Below are positions 1-11,361 of a DNA stretch of 64,000 nt, in pieces. Origin of the DNA: Dugong dugon (Eukaryota; Chordata; Mammalia; Sirenia; Dugongidae). The stretch spans positions 18,522,501 to 18,586,500 of the forward strand of contig CM057476.1 in assembly GCA_030035585.1 (NCBI GenBank), written 5' to 3'. A model generated the notes under the pieces. The model was not told the origin of the DNA, did not search any database, and saw nothing but the letters and a program-made list of their open reading frames with translations. Every line of letters starts with the position of its first letter. Position 1 is the stretch's first letter. Both the position numbers and the translations under genes were made by a program.

Positions 1-121
1 CATAGCAACACACAAGTCTCCACTGACAGATAGGTGGTGACTGTGAATGAAGTGTGTTGGCAGCCTGGGTGTCCTGTACTGAAGGTGAGGATTCTACCAC
101 TGAACCACCTCTGTCCCCTAT
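1..121 (-). repeat. tRNA-Gly-derived SINE, head part, cut by window edge
   Basis: The reverse complement shows the tRNA-Gly-like head (GGTTCAGTGGTAGAATCCTC) followed by the CCACCTATCTGTCAGTGGAG linker. The body lies left of the window. Confidence 0.75.
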
Positions 122-149
122 GGTAGACTAGATAAGTAAATGAGATTTT

Positions 150-870
150 TTAGTCATACTGAGGAATAGTACATAGCAATGAAAATGAACAGTCTACAGC
201 TGCAGGTATGTCTTTGCAAAAAATAATGCTAAGCAAATGAAGCCAGACAGGAAGAACGGTATTATTATAATTATAAAAAGCTCCAATAGAAGCAAAGCTA
301 TAGCGTTTAGTGATGTATGCTTAGGTGGTTGTGGTTGTTGTTAGTTGCCATTGAGTCTGCTCCACCTCATGGTGGTCTTAGCAGCATTGCCTGGTTCTAT
401 GCCATCTTCACATTGGTTGGTATGTTTGGGTCCGTTGTTTCGGCCATGGTGTCAGTCCATCTCACCGAGGGCCCCCCTCACCTTTGCCGACCCTTCCCTT
501 TGCTAACCGTGACGTCCTTTTCTAGCGATTAGTCTTCCCTGATGACGTGTCCAAAGTAAGCAAATCAAAGTCTTGCCATCCTCGCTTCTAAGGAGCATTC
601 TAGTTGTATTTCTTCTGAGGCTGATTTGTTCTTTCTTGCTCAGGTAGAAGCATTTTAAAGAAAAACCAGGAAGAAACTTCCCCATCTTCAGGGCAGTGGT
701 TACCTCAAGTGGGGAAGGAGGGAGGGTGTTGCTTGGAAGGACACAGGAGAAACTTCTAGGGTGCCTGCAGTGTTCTGTTTCTTGCCTGAATGGTGGCTTC
801 ATGAGTAGTTCATTGTGTGATAGTTCATCGAATGGTACATCTTTGTTTCATGTTTTATTTCTGTATATGA
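150..870 (+). repeat. L1 3' part (ORF2 end and 3' UTR), split by an RTE piece
   Basis: 150-328 matches the end of L1 ORF2 (AATGCTAAGCAAATGAAGCC); 644-870 matches old L1 3' UTR (GGGCAGTGGTTACCTC, TTCTTGCCTGAATGGTGG). The antisense RTE fragment at 329-643 interrupts it. Confidence 0.7.
329..643 (-). repeat. RTE LINE fragment
   Basis: Antisense 3' region of the afrotherian RTE family: GTTGTTGTTAGTTGCCATTGAGTC at the tail, then GACGTGTCCAAAGTAAGCAA and GGAGCATTCTAGTTGTATTT shared with copies at 24.3 and 61.7 kb. It is truncated and non-coding. Confidence 0.8.
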
Positions 871-1038
871 GACGTGGTTCCCATGAAAGCCCCTTCTGTC
901 CCACCAGAAAATTACTTCTGGGTGGACCCCACCTGAACACTCTCTGGCATCCTGTTCTAAGCCAAGTCATTCCCTGGTGTAGTGCAGTGAATTGCTTCTC
1001 ATGTCAGATGTGGCCCCTTGTCCTGTAAGCCCCCCGAT

Positions 1039-1215
1039 AAAACCAAACCAGTTGCCATCGACTCATTTCCAAATGATGACCCCATGTGTATCAGAGTAGA
1101 ACTGTGCTACATAGGGTTTTTAATTGCTGTAATCTTTTGGAAATCGATCGGGCTTTCTTGCAAGGTGCCTCTGGGTATACTTGAACCACCAACATTTTGG
1201 CCGGCAGCAGCCAAG
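1039..1215 (-). repeat. AfroSINE
   Basis: An antisense tRNA-Asn-like SINE running from tail (CCAGTTGCCATCGACTC) to a decayed head at CCGGCAGCAGCCAAGC. Confidence 0.8.
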
Positions 1216-1240
1216 CCCTCCAGGGATCCACATTCACATG

Positions 1241-1680
1241 TGTGAAAACCACCCAGAGTACCCTTGTCTTGGCACAGTGGCCAGTGCCCAGAGGACACAA
1301 TTAGCCCCTTTTTCTGAGTGTGATAAGGGATGGAGGGCCAAGTGTCCCAGAAAATAAAAGAGAAAAATAAAACCCGAGAAGCATTTTCAAATGTCTAATT
1401 TTGCAGGCGACCTCAAGACAGGGATAAGCTGTTGTGGGTGGAGGGTCGGATAACAGGGCGGGGCAGGATCTGATTAGACTCAGGACATGGGACTCCAAGG
1501 TGGGGCAGTTGAGTTACCAGGCCCAGGATGGCTGGCACCGAGGCGCAAGAGAACAAGGCCTCTGGACTTACTGTCTCAGTTGTTCTTCCATGCCCCGACC
1601 TCCCTTGTTGCTCTTGAACCTGGACCCTGACTGGAGAGCAGACCCGCTGCAATTTTATAGACCTCTAGAGCTGGAATCAA
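1241..1680. other. No feature recognised
   Basis: Moderately GC-rich unique-looking DNA; open frames are short and give no family match. Confidence 0.5.
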
Positions 1681-1888
1681 AGTTCCTGGGTGGTGCAAAC
1701 AATCTGTGCTCAATTACTAACCGAAAGGTTTGTGGTTCAAACCCACTCAGCAATACCACAGAAGAAAGGCCTGGTGATCTGCTTCCATAAAGATTATAGT
1801 CAAGAAAACCCCATGGAGCTCATTTCTACTCTGTAACACCTGGGGTCCCCCTGAGTCAGAATCGACTCAACAACAATGGTTTTTTGGG
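1681..1888 (+). repeat. AfroSINE
   Basis: Head TTCCTGGGTGGTGCAAAC, anticodon-loop region CTAACCGAAAGG, box-B-like GGTTCAAACC and RTE-type tail GAGTCAGAATCGACTC are all visible. Confidence 0.85.
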
Positions 1889-2194
1889 GGATTGGAGCCG
1901 GAATCGGATATACAGTGATTGGGAGCTTCCAAGGACTTCCAGAATTCCAACTAATGGTTTTGGATTACTCATGATGTAGTTCATCCATCCATCCATTTAA
2001 GAAACATTTGTGAATCTCTTACTCTCCACTCGTTCAACGTACATGAATTGTGTTTACCTTGGACTCGACTCTGCTAAACATCATGGATAGAATGAGGATG
2101 ATCAACTTGTTTCCATTTGCCAGAGATTTTCTCAGTTTTAACACTGAGAGTCCTGCGTCCTGAGAAGCCCCTCAGTTCCAGGCAGGGTGGGATG

Positions 2195-2362
2195 GTTGGG
2201 GGTCATCCTGGGCACTGTAGGATCTTGAGCAGCAGCCCTGGCCTCTACCCACTAGATGCCAGTAGCACTCCTTCCCCCAGGTTGTGACAAGCAGAAAGCA
2301 TCCCCAGACCTTGCCACATGCCCCCTGGGAGGCAAAGTTGCCTCCGGTTGAGAACCATTGCA
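2195..2362 (-). repeat. MER5A-like DNA transposon
   Basis: Contains the conserved core CTCTACCCACTAGATGCCAG and ends in GGTTGAGAACCATTG, the terminal repeat of the short hAT-Charlie MER5A family. Confidence 0.75.
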
Positions 2363-2470
2363 CTAGAATGTCAGTTCCTTGAGGGCCAGAATGTTCGTCT
2401 GTGCCGTTCACCATAGTATCCCCCAGTACCTAGGGACCTGTCTCACTAAGTATTTGTTGAATGAATTAGT
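2363..2470 (+). repeat. L2 3' end
   Basis: Shows the 'ttccttgagggccagaatg ... tatttgttgaatgaat' layout typical of L2 3' ends. Confidence 0.55.
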
Positions 2471-2664
2471 GTGGGTGTGAGATGAGGGAGGCCTGAGTGA
2501 GGGTGATGGCAGTGGGGACAGTGTAGAAGGGAAGGGATTGGGAAGTAGTGAAGAGAGAGAATCAGTTAACAAATAGAGCTACTCTTGTGTTTATCATGGT
2601 GATAACCCCCATCCTCTTCATCATCCTCTCCAGCCTGATATTTTTTTTTTTTTTTGTCATATAA

Positions 2665-3335
2665 CAGAGAATGGTCAGAGAGGTTAGGTGATGTAAGTAA
2701 AAATCACACAGTAACAAGATCAAGCTAGAGCCCAGGTCTTTAGAAACCCAATTCAGTGTCTTTTCAAATGTTAGATGGTGTAATATAAGAGCACTTACTA
2801 CATGCCAAAATGGGGCAGTGGTGGTTCACTGGTAGAATTCTCACCTTCCATGCAGGAGACCTGGGTTCAGTTCCTGGCCAGTACACCTCATGCGCAGTAA
2901 CCACCCATCTGTCAGTGGAGGCTTGCTTGTTGCTATGGTGCTAAACAGGTTTCAGCTTCCAGAGTAGGAAGAAAGTCCTGGTGATCTACTTTGGAAAATC
3001 AGCCAGTGAAAACCCTATGGGTCACAATGATCTAATCTGCAACCAATCACGGGGATGGCATAGAACTGGGCAGCGTTTCATTCCGTTGTGCATGGGATTG
3101 CCATGTGTCAGGGGCTGACTCGATGTCAGCTGACAAAAGCATAACGCTACGTGCCAGGCAATGTGCTACATGCTTTGTATGGAGCACCTCACTGAACCCT
3201 CTGACAACACCAGGCGATCACTATTACCATCCCATTGAGGATCAGAGAGGTAGAGTGAGTTGCCCAGGGTCACACAGCTGAGAGTGGAGTCAGGCCTGTC
3301 TGATTCAGGAGTCTGAGGCTGACTTCCAGGCAGAG
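2665..3335 (-). repeat. MIR, split by a tRNA-Gly SINE
   Basis: Antisense MIR pieces at 2665-2811 and 3142-3335 (GTTGCCCAGGGTCACACAGC) flank the younger SINE. The sequence around the joins (CTACATGCCA and CTACGTGCCA) looks like its target duplication. Confidence 0.6.
2812..3141 (+). repeat. tRNA-Gly-derived SINE with RTE-type tail, full length
   Basis: The first 70 bases follow tRNA-Gly(GCC): GTGGTTCACTGGTAGAATTC and GGGTTCAGTTCCTGGCCAGT cover the A and B boxes. Next come a linker (CACCCATCTGTCAGTGGAGG), a body region and the tail TGACTCGATGTCAGCTGACA. This is the only sense-oriented copy in the window. Confidence 0.85.
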
Positions 3336-3749
3336 GTTAGCTAGAGGCAGCCCCTTTCAGGTCACTGGCATCACCCCAAGGTGCCTTCGCTTTCCGTTTT
3401 GTCTGCAGGGGAGAAATGATCAAAGGATCCCTTACACAATTACTTCAGCATTGATTATTGTAGGCTGCACTTTGGAGTGTCCTGCAGGAGACCCTGTAAA
3501 ATTCACAGAGCCCCCACCGTGTGAAACCTTTCTGCCCTTATCCTTGAATTCCCTGGTCCAGAAGTGGGCTGGGTGGGGACCAGGCAGTGAATGGCAGTTT
3601 TGGGGAGTGGGGGGTTATAGAAGATTTGCAAGCAAGGTAACCATTAACCTCTGAGCAAATGAAGGGTCTTTTATTTGTTTTTACCCCAAAACAACAAGAC
3701 CTGATGTTAGCTTAATTAAACACCGGAATGGAAGTTGCAGACAGCAGTG
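3336..3749. other. No feature recognised
   Basis: Nothing beyond vague low-similarity stretches; no credible exon. Confidence 0.5.
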
Positions 3750-3900
3750 GCTTTACTCATTCCCCATTTTATAGATGAGGAAACTGAGGCTTTGAGAGGT
3801 GGATTGGTTTGTTTGGTCATGCATTGGGTGGCAGAGCGAGGTTTGAACCTAGGTGTGTCTGATGCCAAAGACTATGCTCTTAACCACTCTACTACCCTTC
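3750..3900 (-). repeat. MIR
   Basis: Reads ATTTTATAGATGAGGAAACTGAGG followed by GGTTTGAACCTAGG, the reverse of the MIR core and tRNA-like region. Confidence 0.75.
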
Positions 3901-3916
3901 CTCTCTGACAAGGCAG

Positions 3917-4639
3917 GTTTTTTTTAAAAAAACTTTTTTATTGTACTTTAGATGAAGGTTTACAGAACAAATAGTTTCTCATTAAACAGTTAATACACAT
4001 ATTGTTTTATGACATCAGTTAACAACCCCACGACACATCAACACTGTCCCTTCTCAACCTTGGGTTCCCTATTACCAGCTTTCCTGTCCCCTCCTGCCTT
4101 CTAGTCCTTGTCCCTGGGATGTTGTGCCCCAGTAGTCTCGTTTTGTTTTGTGGGCCTGTCTGATCTTTGGCTGAATGGTGAACCTCGCGAGTGACTTCAT
4201 TACTGAGCTAAAATGGTGTCTGGGACCCATACTCTCAGGGTTTCTCTGGTCTCTGTCAGGCCATAAGTCTGGTCTTTTTTTGTGAGTTAGAATTTTGTTC
4301 TACATTTTCCTCCAGCTCTGTCTGGGACCCTCTGTTGTGATCCCTGTCAGAGCAGTCAGTGGTGGTAGCTGGGCACCACCTAGTTGTACTGGACTCAGTC
4401 TGGTGGAGGCTGTGGTAGTTGTGGTCCACTAGTCCTTTGGACTAATCTTTCCCTTGTATCTTGTTTTCTTCATTCTCCCTTGCTCCCAAAGGGGTCAGAC
4501 CAGTGGTGTGTCTTAGATGGCTGCCCACAGGCTTTTAAGACCCCAGATGCTACTCACCAAAGTAGAATGTAGAACATTTTCTTTATTAACTATGTTATGC
4601 CAATTAAGCTAGATGTTCACCTAGACCATGGTCCCCACA
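3917..4639 (-). repeat. L1 3' UTR, 5'-truncated
   Basis: Antisense copy starting at the T-rich tail, then GATGAAGGTTTACAGAACAA and AGTCCTTTGGACTAATC. The same sequence recurs at 9.3, 8.4 and 42.3 kb. Target duplication GACAAGGCAG at 3907-3916 and 4640-4649 defines the insertion exactly. Confidence 0.85.
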
Positions 4640-4730
4640 GACAAGGCAGATTTTAAACAGATGATTTCAAGAACGCATAATGAACCTTTCCAAAGGGACA
4701 GGATGGTGTATTATGGGAACATGGAGGAAA

Positions 4731-5080
4731 GTTGTTGTGGTTGTTAGCTGCTGTCAATTTAGCTCCCAACTCATGGTGATCTCATGCACAATGGATGAAA
4801 CGCTCCCCTGTCCTGCGCCATCCCCATGATCAGCTGCAGATCTGGCCATTGTGATCCATACGGTTTTCATTGGCTAATTTTCAGAAGTAGACCGCTAGGC
4901 CTTTCTTCCTAGTCCTTCTTAGTCTGGAAGCTCTGCTGAAATCTGTTCAGCATCCTAGCAACATGCAAGCTCCCACTGACAGATGGTGGTGGTTGCACAT
5001 GAGGTGCCTTGGCTGGGAATCGAACCCAGGTCTCCCACATGGAAGGTGAGAATTCTACCCCTGAACCACCAATGCCTCCT
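4731..5080 (-). repeat. tRNA-Gly-derived SINE, full length
   Basis: Antisense, from tail (GTTGTTAGCTGCTGTCAATT) to tRNA-like head (GAGAATTCTACCCCTGAACC). Flanked by ATGGAGGAA at 4721-4729 and 5081-5089. Confidence 0.85.
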
Positions 5081-5089
5081 ATGGAGGAA

Positions 5090-5876
5090 GAAGTTTCAGT
5101 TTATTTCAAGGGTCAAAAGGGCCTCTATGAGGAAGAGATGTGGAGGTTGGGATGGGAAGGGTGAGTGGGAATTGATGACGCAAAGGAGGGAGGGAGAGGA
5201 TGGTCCAGAGTGCGGGAAGAACTCGAGCAAAGGCTCCTAGAGACGCAGGAGATGGAGTGTTGCAGAAACACTTCGTGTCTGGCTGGAACAGAGAAGCAAC
5301 GGTGAGTAGGGAGGAGGTGAGCAGGGGAGAGGTGGGTGGGGCCCTGGCTGCCCTGTGTGCTCCATTTGCTTTGGAGTGATCCGGGGCCATCTCACCTTGG
5401 GGCTTCATTTTGACACCCTCTCTGCTGACCCTGCCCTAACCTGGGTTCAGAAGCCACAGATGACTGCCCCCGCACAGTGGTCTCGTTGCCCAGCCCAGTG
5501 TGGAAGCATGCGCCCTGGGCAGACCTCTCCGTGGCTTCCCAAGATGCCCTGGAAGAAAAGCCCCTTGTTGGAGCTGCGAACCAGCCTCCCAGCGTCGCCT
5601 CTGCAAGGCTTGCGGCCTGGCCCTGGCCCCTGTCGCACAATCCCTTCCTTTGACCTGAGCCTCTCCTTGGATCCTGGGCTCTTCCCACCACCCAGAACAC
5701 TCCAGCATACCACCTTTCCCCGGCTGATGCCCCTCTATCCCAGTGCCTGTTCCCAGCTTCTGCTCAGCCAAGGTCTCTGGCTGTCTTTCCCTGCCTTTCC
5801 CGTGTCACCTCCCAGGACTCTTTATGAGGTTCCCTAATTGATCTACTGGTCTCCCTGTAAGTCTTCCAGCTACAGT
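5090..5876. other. GC-rich unique stretch, no gene recognised
   Basis: GC-rich and free of clear repeats. Long open frames exist on both strands, as expected from stop-poor composition, but none shows a protein family, splice-site pair or start context I can support. Confidence 0.4.
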
Positions 5877-6103
5877 AGGGTTTCTCAGCCTCGGTACTAT
5901 GGATGCTTTGGGCTAGATAATTCTTTGTGATGGGAGGCTGACCTGTATATTGTACAATGTTGAGCAGCATCCCTGGTCTCTACCTGCTCGATGCTGGTAG
6001 CACCCTCATCTCCACTCCACCCAGTGTGACAACCAAAAATGCCTCCAGACATTGCCCGGCGTCCCCTGGGGGACTAAACTACTCCTGGTTGAGAGCCACT
6101 GGT
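5877..6103 (-). repeat. MER5A-like DNA transposon, near complete
   Basis: Terminal repeats GTAGGGTTTCTCAGCCTCGG and CTCCTGGTTGAGAGCCACTG enclose the core GTGTGACAACCAAAAATGCC. Confidence 0.8.
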
Positions 6104-6279
6104 TTGGACAAATCATAATACATTTATGTATTAGGCTACCCCTTCCCAAGGAGAGGGATTCTATTAGCCAGGAAGAGGGAAGGAGATGGCTGTAGGGTAG
6201 ATAAGGAAGAGCATAAGCCACACTCACTACCATATAGAGTCTCCTGGTCAGAAGTGGAAGAGGAGATCATGTAGGCCCA

Positions 6280-6410
6280 CCCACTCATTTTGTATCTGGG
6301 CAAACTGAGGCCCAGAGGGAAAGGGACTTGCCAAAGGTACATGGCCAATTAGAATCAAAGTCAAGATTAAAATCTAGGGCTAGCTCTACCCAGCTCTTCC
6401 TGATCTACTC
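6280..6410 (-). repeat. MIR
   Basis: TGGGCAAACTGAGGCCCAGAGG followed by a degraded tRNA-like region. Confidence 0.6.
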
Positions 6411-7564
6411 GGCCTTCCCAGGCCCCTCCCAGAATGCTGTGTGCAGAGAGGCACTACCTCAATATTCACTGACCGCACTGCCCGTTGGGACTGCATTGAG
6501 GCCGCGCCCTGGGACTGATCCGGCCCCCCTCTAATCTCTGGGAGTTTTTAGAGATGAAAACCTACTCCACAGGCTAATGGCCAATTAATTGCCGTCTTTG
6601 ACCAGATAACACTTCTCATCTTTTTCTAGAAAGTGCCTTTGCCTCCCCTGAGGCCAAACCAGTCCTTTCCAACAATTCCCTCAACTTTCTCCCCGCCTTC
6701 CTCCTGCCCGTGATGAGAGGGCCCTTGATCCCCTTTCATGACATCACTGCCCCCCTGGATCCTTCTCAAGGCATCTGGGTCCGCTTCGGTTACCTCACAA
6801 TGCGGGCATTTAGTCAGACTCCCCTCCCCTAAGACGCTCATAGGAAACCGGAGGCAGAGCAGAGAGGAGAAAGAGAGAAACAAAACCCAGCAGAACTGCC
6901 CATCCTGAGGGAGACGTGCTGGGAGAATGGGGCCCAGCCAGCTCTGATTTCAGAGATTTCTAGAAAGTTCCTCTGCCTGGCTCGTTTTCCCCATGGGCAG
7001 GCCGATACGGTATGGTGCCCAAGGAAAGACAAAGTTGGAGGCCCGGTTCAGGCTGGCCGAGGCAAGGGTCCAACCTGTGTGGGGCAGGCAGGAGCCAGGA
7101 GAACAAAGGCTCTCTGTGCTCCTGGGCACAGGGATGTGACCCGCGGGGTCCCACAGGCTCCAGCCAGGTGCTGGACGCAATCAGAAATCTGTGACATGGC
7201 CCAAGAAATACGGCATCTGGCAGGTGCCCATGCTGGCGTACCTAAGCCGTGAGCAGTGTGTTTTCACACTGAGCTGTATTAGGTGTGATGATGATTCTGC
7301 CTCTCAGTGGCAGGTCCTGCCCTGAGATAAAGATGGCTCCCAGGAATGAGGCAGGCCCATTCTAAGAGGCGTCTGCTGCCATGAGGAGCCCGAGGGGGTC
7401 TTCAGTGTTCTTCCCCTGGATCCACAGAGGAGCCCAGGGAAGGGATTGCAAACTCAAATGCCTTCTGGGGCAAGGGCGGTAATGTCAGGCAGGCCTGGTG
7501 CAGACGATGGCAGCGGGGGGAGCCCATGCCACATCTGAAGGTTTCCTAGAAGGGATATGGCTTG
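6411..7564. other. No feature recognised
   Basis: Over 1 kb of unique-looking sequence. It could hold conserved non-coding elements, but nothing is identifiable by eye. Confidence 0.5.
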
Positions 7565-7778
7565 GGACCTGGGACTGTGGGTCTGGAGTCAGATAGCCTA
7601 GATTCATATCCTGGATCCTCCACTTGCCGGCTGAGTGACCTGAGACAAGCACTTTCATGTCTCTGTGCCTCAGTTTTCCTATATTTAAAACTGGGTTAGT
7701 GCCAGTGCTTACCTTGTAGGGTGGTTGTGAGGATTAAATGAGTTAACCCCGAAGTGCTTAGAACAGTGCTGGCTTGTT
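7565..7778 (+). repeat. MIR
   Basis: Nearly complete: CTGGAGTCAGATAGCCTAG, TGTGCCTCAGTTTTCCTAT and GGATTAAATGAGTTAA in order. Confidence 0.85.
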
Positions 7779-7934
7779 TTATCTTTCAAAAGAAACAGGA
7801 AATCTGGGTTACTATTTAAAAGTTCCAAATTGTTTAGTGTTGGCAATGAATTCAAATTAAAACAGAAGTAAATAAAACCTGTCCCCGGCTCTGTGTAGCC
7901 CACAGCCTATGGGTCGCCATGCAGTCTCTGGCCG

Positions 7935-8040
7935 AGGGTTTTAGACAGACCTGGGCTCCAGCATTGTCTCTACTACTACCCACAACTGTTGACCTTGGAC
8001 AAGTTACTTAACTTTTCTGTGCCATGTTTTCATCATCTGC
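7935..8040 (+). repeat. MIR core
   Basis: GACCTTGGACAAGTTACTTAAC is the conserved MIR core. Confidence 0.7.
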
Positions 8041-8043
8041 TTT

Positions 8044-8240
8044 ATCAGTCAGGATCCTGGCAGGAAGTAGATAGCTCACTCAAACTGGGCAGTAAATGAG
8101 CATTTCATAACTACGGGCGATGGTGTAGGGAAACCAGAGGGATGGTGCAGCACCCCAGGGCTAACAGCAGTGGAGAACTGTTACCACCCCTAGGCCTGGA
8201 AAGGTGAAGGATGGGAGGAGTGACAGGAATCTGCAGGAGC
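8044..8240. repeat. Ancient repeat-like sequence, family uncertain
   Basis: Starts ATCAGTCAGGATCCTGGCAGG and resembles a dispersed mammalian element whose name I cannot recall. Confidence 0.3.
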
Positions 8241-8392
8241 TGTAGTCTTTAGTAGATGGACTTAGCCAACCCTCGTGTCCCCACAGAGAGACAGGGTTCC
8301 AGGGGAAGAAATGCCAGTCTCTGGCTGATGCCTCCCATTGGCCAAAATCAAGTGGGAGCCAGAGAGCCCACCTGATTTTGACAGACCAGTTC

Positions 8393-10769
8393 TTTTGTTG
8401 TTGTTTTGTTTCTTAATTTTATTGTGTTTTAGGTGAATGTTTACAGCGCAGATTAGTTTTTCACTCAAAAATTTTATACACAAACCATTTTGTGACATTG
8501 GTTGCCATCCCCACAATGTGTCAGCACTCTCCCCCTTTCCCTTTCCGCCTGGGGTTCTCAGAGTCCATTCATCCAGGTTTCCTGTCCCTTTCTGCCTTCT
8601 CATCTTTGCTTTTGGGCAGGTATTGGCCATTTGGTTTCATGTAGTTGATTGAACTAAGAAGCACGTTCCTCATGTGTGTTACTGTTTTATAGGCCTGTCT
8701 AATTTTTAGCTGAAAGGTGGACTTCGGGAGTGGGTTTAGTTCTGAGTTAGCAGGATCCCGGGGGCTACAGTCTCAGGGGTTCCTCCAGTCTCTGTCCTGC
8801 CAGTAAGTCTCGTCTTTTTTTGTGAATTTGAATTTTGTCCTTTATTTTTCTCCCACTCTGTCAGGACCCTCTGTTGTGATCCTGTCAGAGTGGTTGATGG
8901 TGGTAGCTGGGCACCATCTTGTTTTGGGCTCAGACTGGTAGAGGCTGTGCTTCATGTAGTCCTTTAGTCCTTTGGACTAATATTTTCCTTGTGTCTTTGG
9001 TTTTCTTTATTCTCCTTTGCTCTGAACATGATGGGCCCAATAGATGTGTCTTAGATGGTGGCTCGTAAGCTTTTTTTTTTTTTTAATTGTACTTCAGGTG
9101 AAGGTTTACAGAGCAAATAGTTTCTTATGAAACAGTAGTACACATATTGTTTTATGACATTGGTTAACAACCCCATGACATGTCAACCCTCTCCCTTCTT
9201 GACCTTTTTTTTTTTGGTGAAAATATACGTAGCCAAAGATATACCATTTCAAAAATTTCTACATGCACAGTTCAGTGACATCAACTGCGCTCTTCCAGTG
9301 GTGCTGCTATTCTCATTTTAGATGAAGGTTTACAGAACAAAATAGTTTTCTCATTAAACAGTTAGTACACATGTTGCCCTACGACAATGGTTAACAACCT
9401 CACAATACATCAACACTATCCTTACTCAACCTTGGGTTCCCTATCACCAGCTTTCCTGTCCCCTTCTGACTTCTAGTCCTTGTCCCTGGACTGCTGTGCC
9501 TCATTAGTCCCATTTGGTTTTATGGGGCTGTCCACTCCCCCTGCTGAACGGTGAACCTCAGAAGTGACTTCACCACTGAGCTAAAAGGGTGTCTGGGTGC
9601 CATACTCTCGGGTTTTCTCCAGTCTCCTTCAGGGCAGTAAATCTGGTCTTTTTTTTTTTTGTGAGTTAGAATTTTGTTCTACATCCTTCTCCAGCTCTGT
9701 CCAGAACCCTCTGTCGTGATCCTGGTCAGAGCAGTCAGTGATGGTAGCTGGGCACCATCTAGCTGTACTGGACTTAGTCTGGTGGAGGCCTTGGTAGCTG
9801 TGGTCCATTAGTCCTTCGGACTAATCTTTCCCTTGTATCCTGTTCTCTTCACACTCCCTTGCTCCTGAAGGGATGAGACCAGTGGAGTATTTTAGATGGC
9901 TGCTCACAGGTTTTTAAGACCCTAGATGCTACTCACCAAGGTAGAGTGTAGAACATTGTCTTTATAAACTGTGTTATACCAATTGAGCTAGATGTTCCCA
10001 GAGACCATGTCCCCACAGCCCTCCGCCCAGCAATTCAGTCCCTCAGGGAGTTTGGATGTGTCTATGGGGCTTCCGTGACCTTTCCTTGTACAAGTTGTGC
10101 TGGTTCACTCGTAAGCTTTTAAGACCCTAGATGCTACTCACCAAAGTAGGATGTAGAACATTTTCTTTATGAACCATGTTATGCCAATTGACCTAGATGT
10201 CCCCTGAGACCTTGGTCCCTAGTCCTCAGCCCCAGTAACTCAGTCCCTCAGGGTGTTCAGATGTGTCTAGAAGTTACTATGACTTTGCTTTTGTCAAGTT
10301 GTGCTGAATTCCCCTATATTGTGTGTCATCTTTCTCTTCACCAAAGTTAACACTTGTCTACTATCTAGTTAGTTATTTTCCCTCCCTACCCCTCCCCTCC
10401 CTCGTAAACCTCAAAGATTGTTTCTTTCTGCGTGTAAACATTTTCTTGGGTTTCTATAATAGTGGCCTCATACAATACTTGTCCTTTTGTGATTGAGTTA
10501 TTTAACTCAGCATAATGCCCTCCAGATTCATTCACGTTGTGAGATATTTCGTGGATTCATCGTTGTTCTTTATTGTTGCATAGTATTCCGTTTTGTGTAT
10601 GTACCAATAGTTTGTTTATCCATTTATGTGTTGATGGCTCTTAGATTGTTTCCATCTTTTTACTATTGTAAATAATGCTGCAATGAGCATGGGTGTGCTT
10701 GTCTATTCTGTATGCCTCTTATTTTTCTAGGATATATTTCTAGGAGTGGGATTGCTGGAGACAGACCAG
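8393..10769 (-). repeat. L1 3' end (ORF2 C-terminus and 3' UTR), hosting a nested L1 insertion
   Basis: A 17-bp target duplication (TTTTGACAGACCAGTTC, 8376-8392 and 10770-10786) marks one antisense L1 insertion. Its 3' UTR is 8393-9074, and it resumes at 10108 (AAGACCCTAGATGCTACTC) into the ORF2 end. Antisense translation there reads PAIPLLEIYPRKI, the L1 C-terminal signature. The middle (about 9075-10107) is a younger insertion. Confidence 0.85.
9075..10107 (-). repeat. Nested younger L1 3' UTR pieces inside the older L1
   Basis: Flanked by CTCGTAAGCTTTT at 9062-9074 and 10108-10120. It holds a first 3' UTR start (9075-9206), a foreign old L1-tail-like piece (9207-9312, GTGAAAATATACGTAGCC) and a longer 3' UTR copy (9313-10107), so more than one event is recorded. 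Confidence 0.7.
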
Positions 10770-11361
10770 TTTTGACAGACCAGTTCCGAAACAGAGAGCA
10801 GGAAGGAGAAAGGGAAGAGAGGATCTGGAGGGATACACAGAAGATGGGGCAGATCTTAAGAATGAGGGTGATGCTACCGCCTACCTTGATGCATTGCTGA
10901 AAGGATCTCCTTAGTCTATGCAAAGCATGATGTTCAACACACAAGATATGGCAATAAGTTAAAAGTATTCTTGTCATTATTGAAGAAGAGAAGGCAGAGG
11001 CCCTGGGAGACAGAGCAGAGGTCCCCATGTGTCCTCAGAGTAAATGGCCCCTGAGAGATGTTCAAGTGTGTATTAGTCTTATTGCTGCGGTAACAAATTA
11101 CTACAAACATGATGGCTTAAAACAACACGCTTCTCAAAGTCAGAAGTCCAAAACAGATCTCATGGGTTAAAATCAAGGTGTTGTCAGGGCTGAGTTCCGC
11201 TGGAGGCTCTGGGAGAAAATCTGTTTCCTTGCCTTTTCCAGTTTCTGAGAGGTAGTTCACATTCCTTGGCTCTTGGCTCCTTGCTGTCTTCAAAGCCAAT
11301 GATTGCATCCCTCTGATCTGTTTCTATCTTCACATATCCTTCTCTGACTCTGACCCACCTG

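Noticed and set aside
2812-2885. A functional tRNA-Gly gene
   Set aside because: The cloverleaf is degraded and the sequence continues into a SINE body; other copies share the same non-tRNA continuation.
5355-5837. 160-codon + strand frame in GC-rich DNA
   Set aside because: It begins with GTG, has low-complexity Pro/Ser/Leu content, competing frames lie on the other strand, and there is no splice or family evidence.
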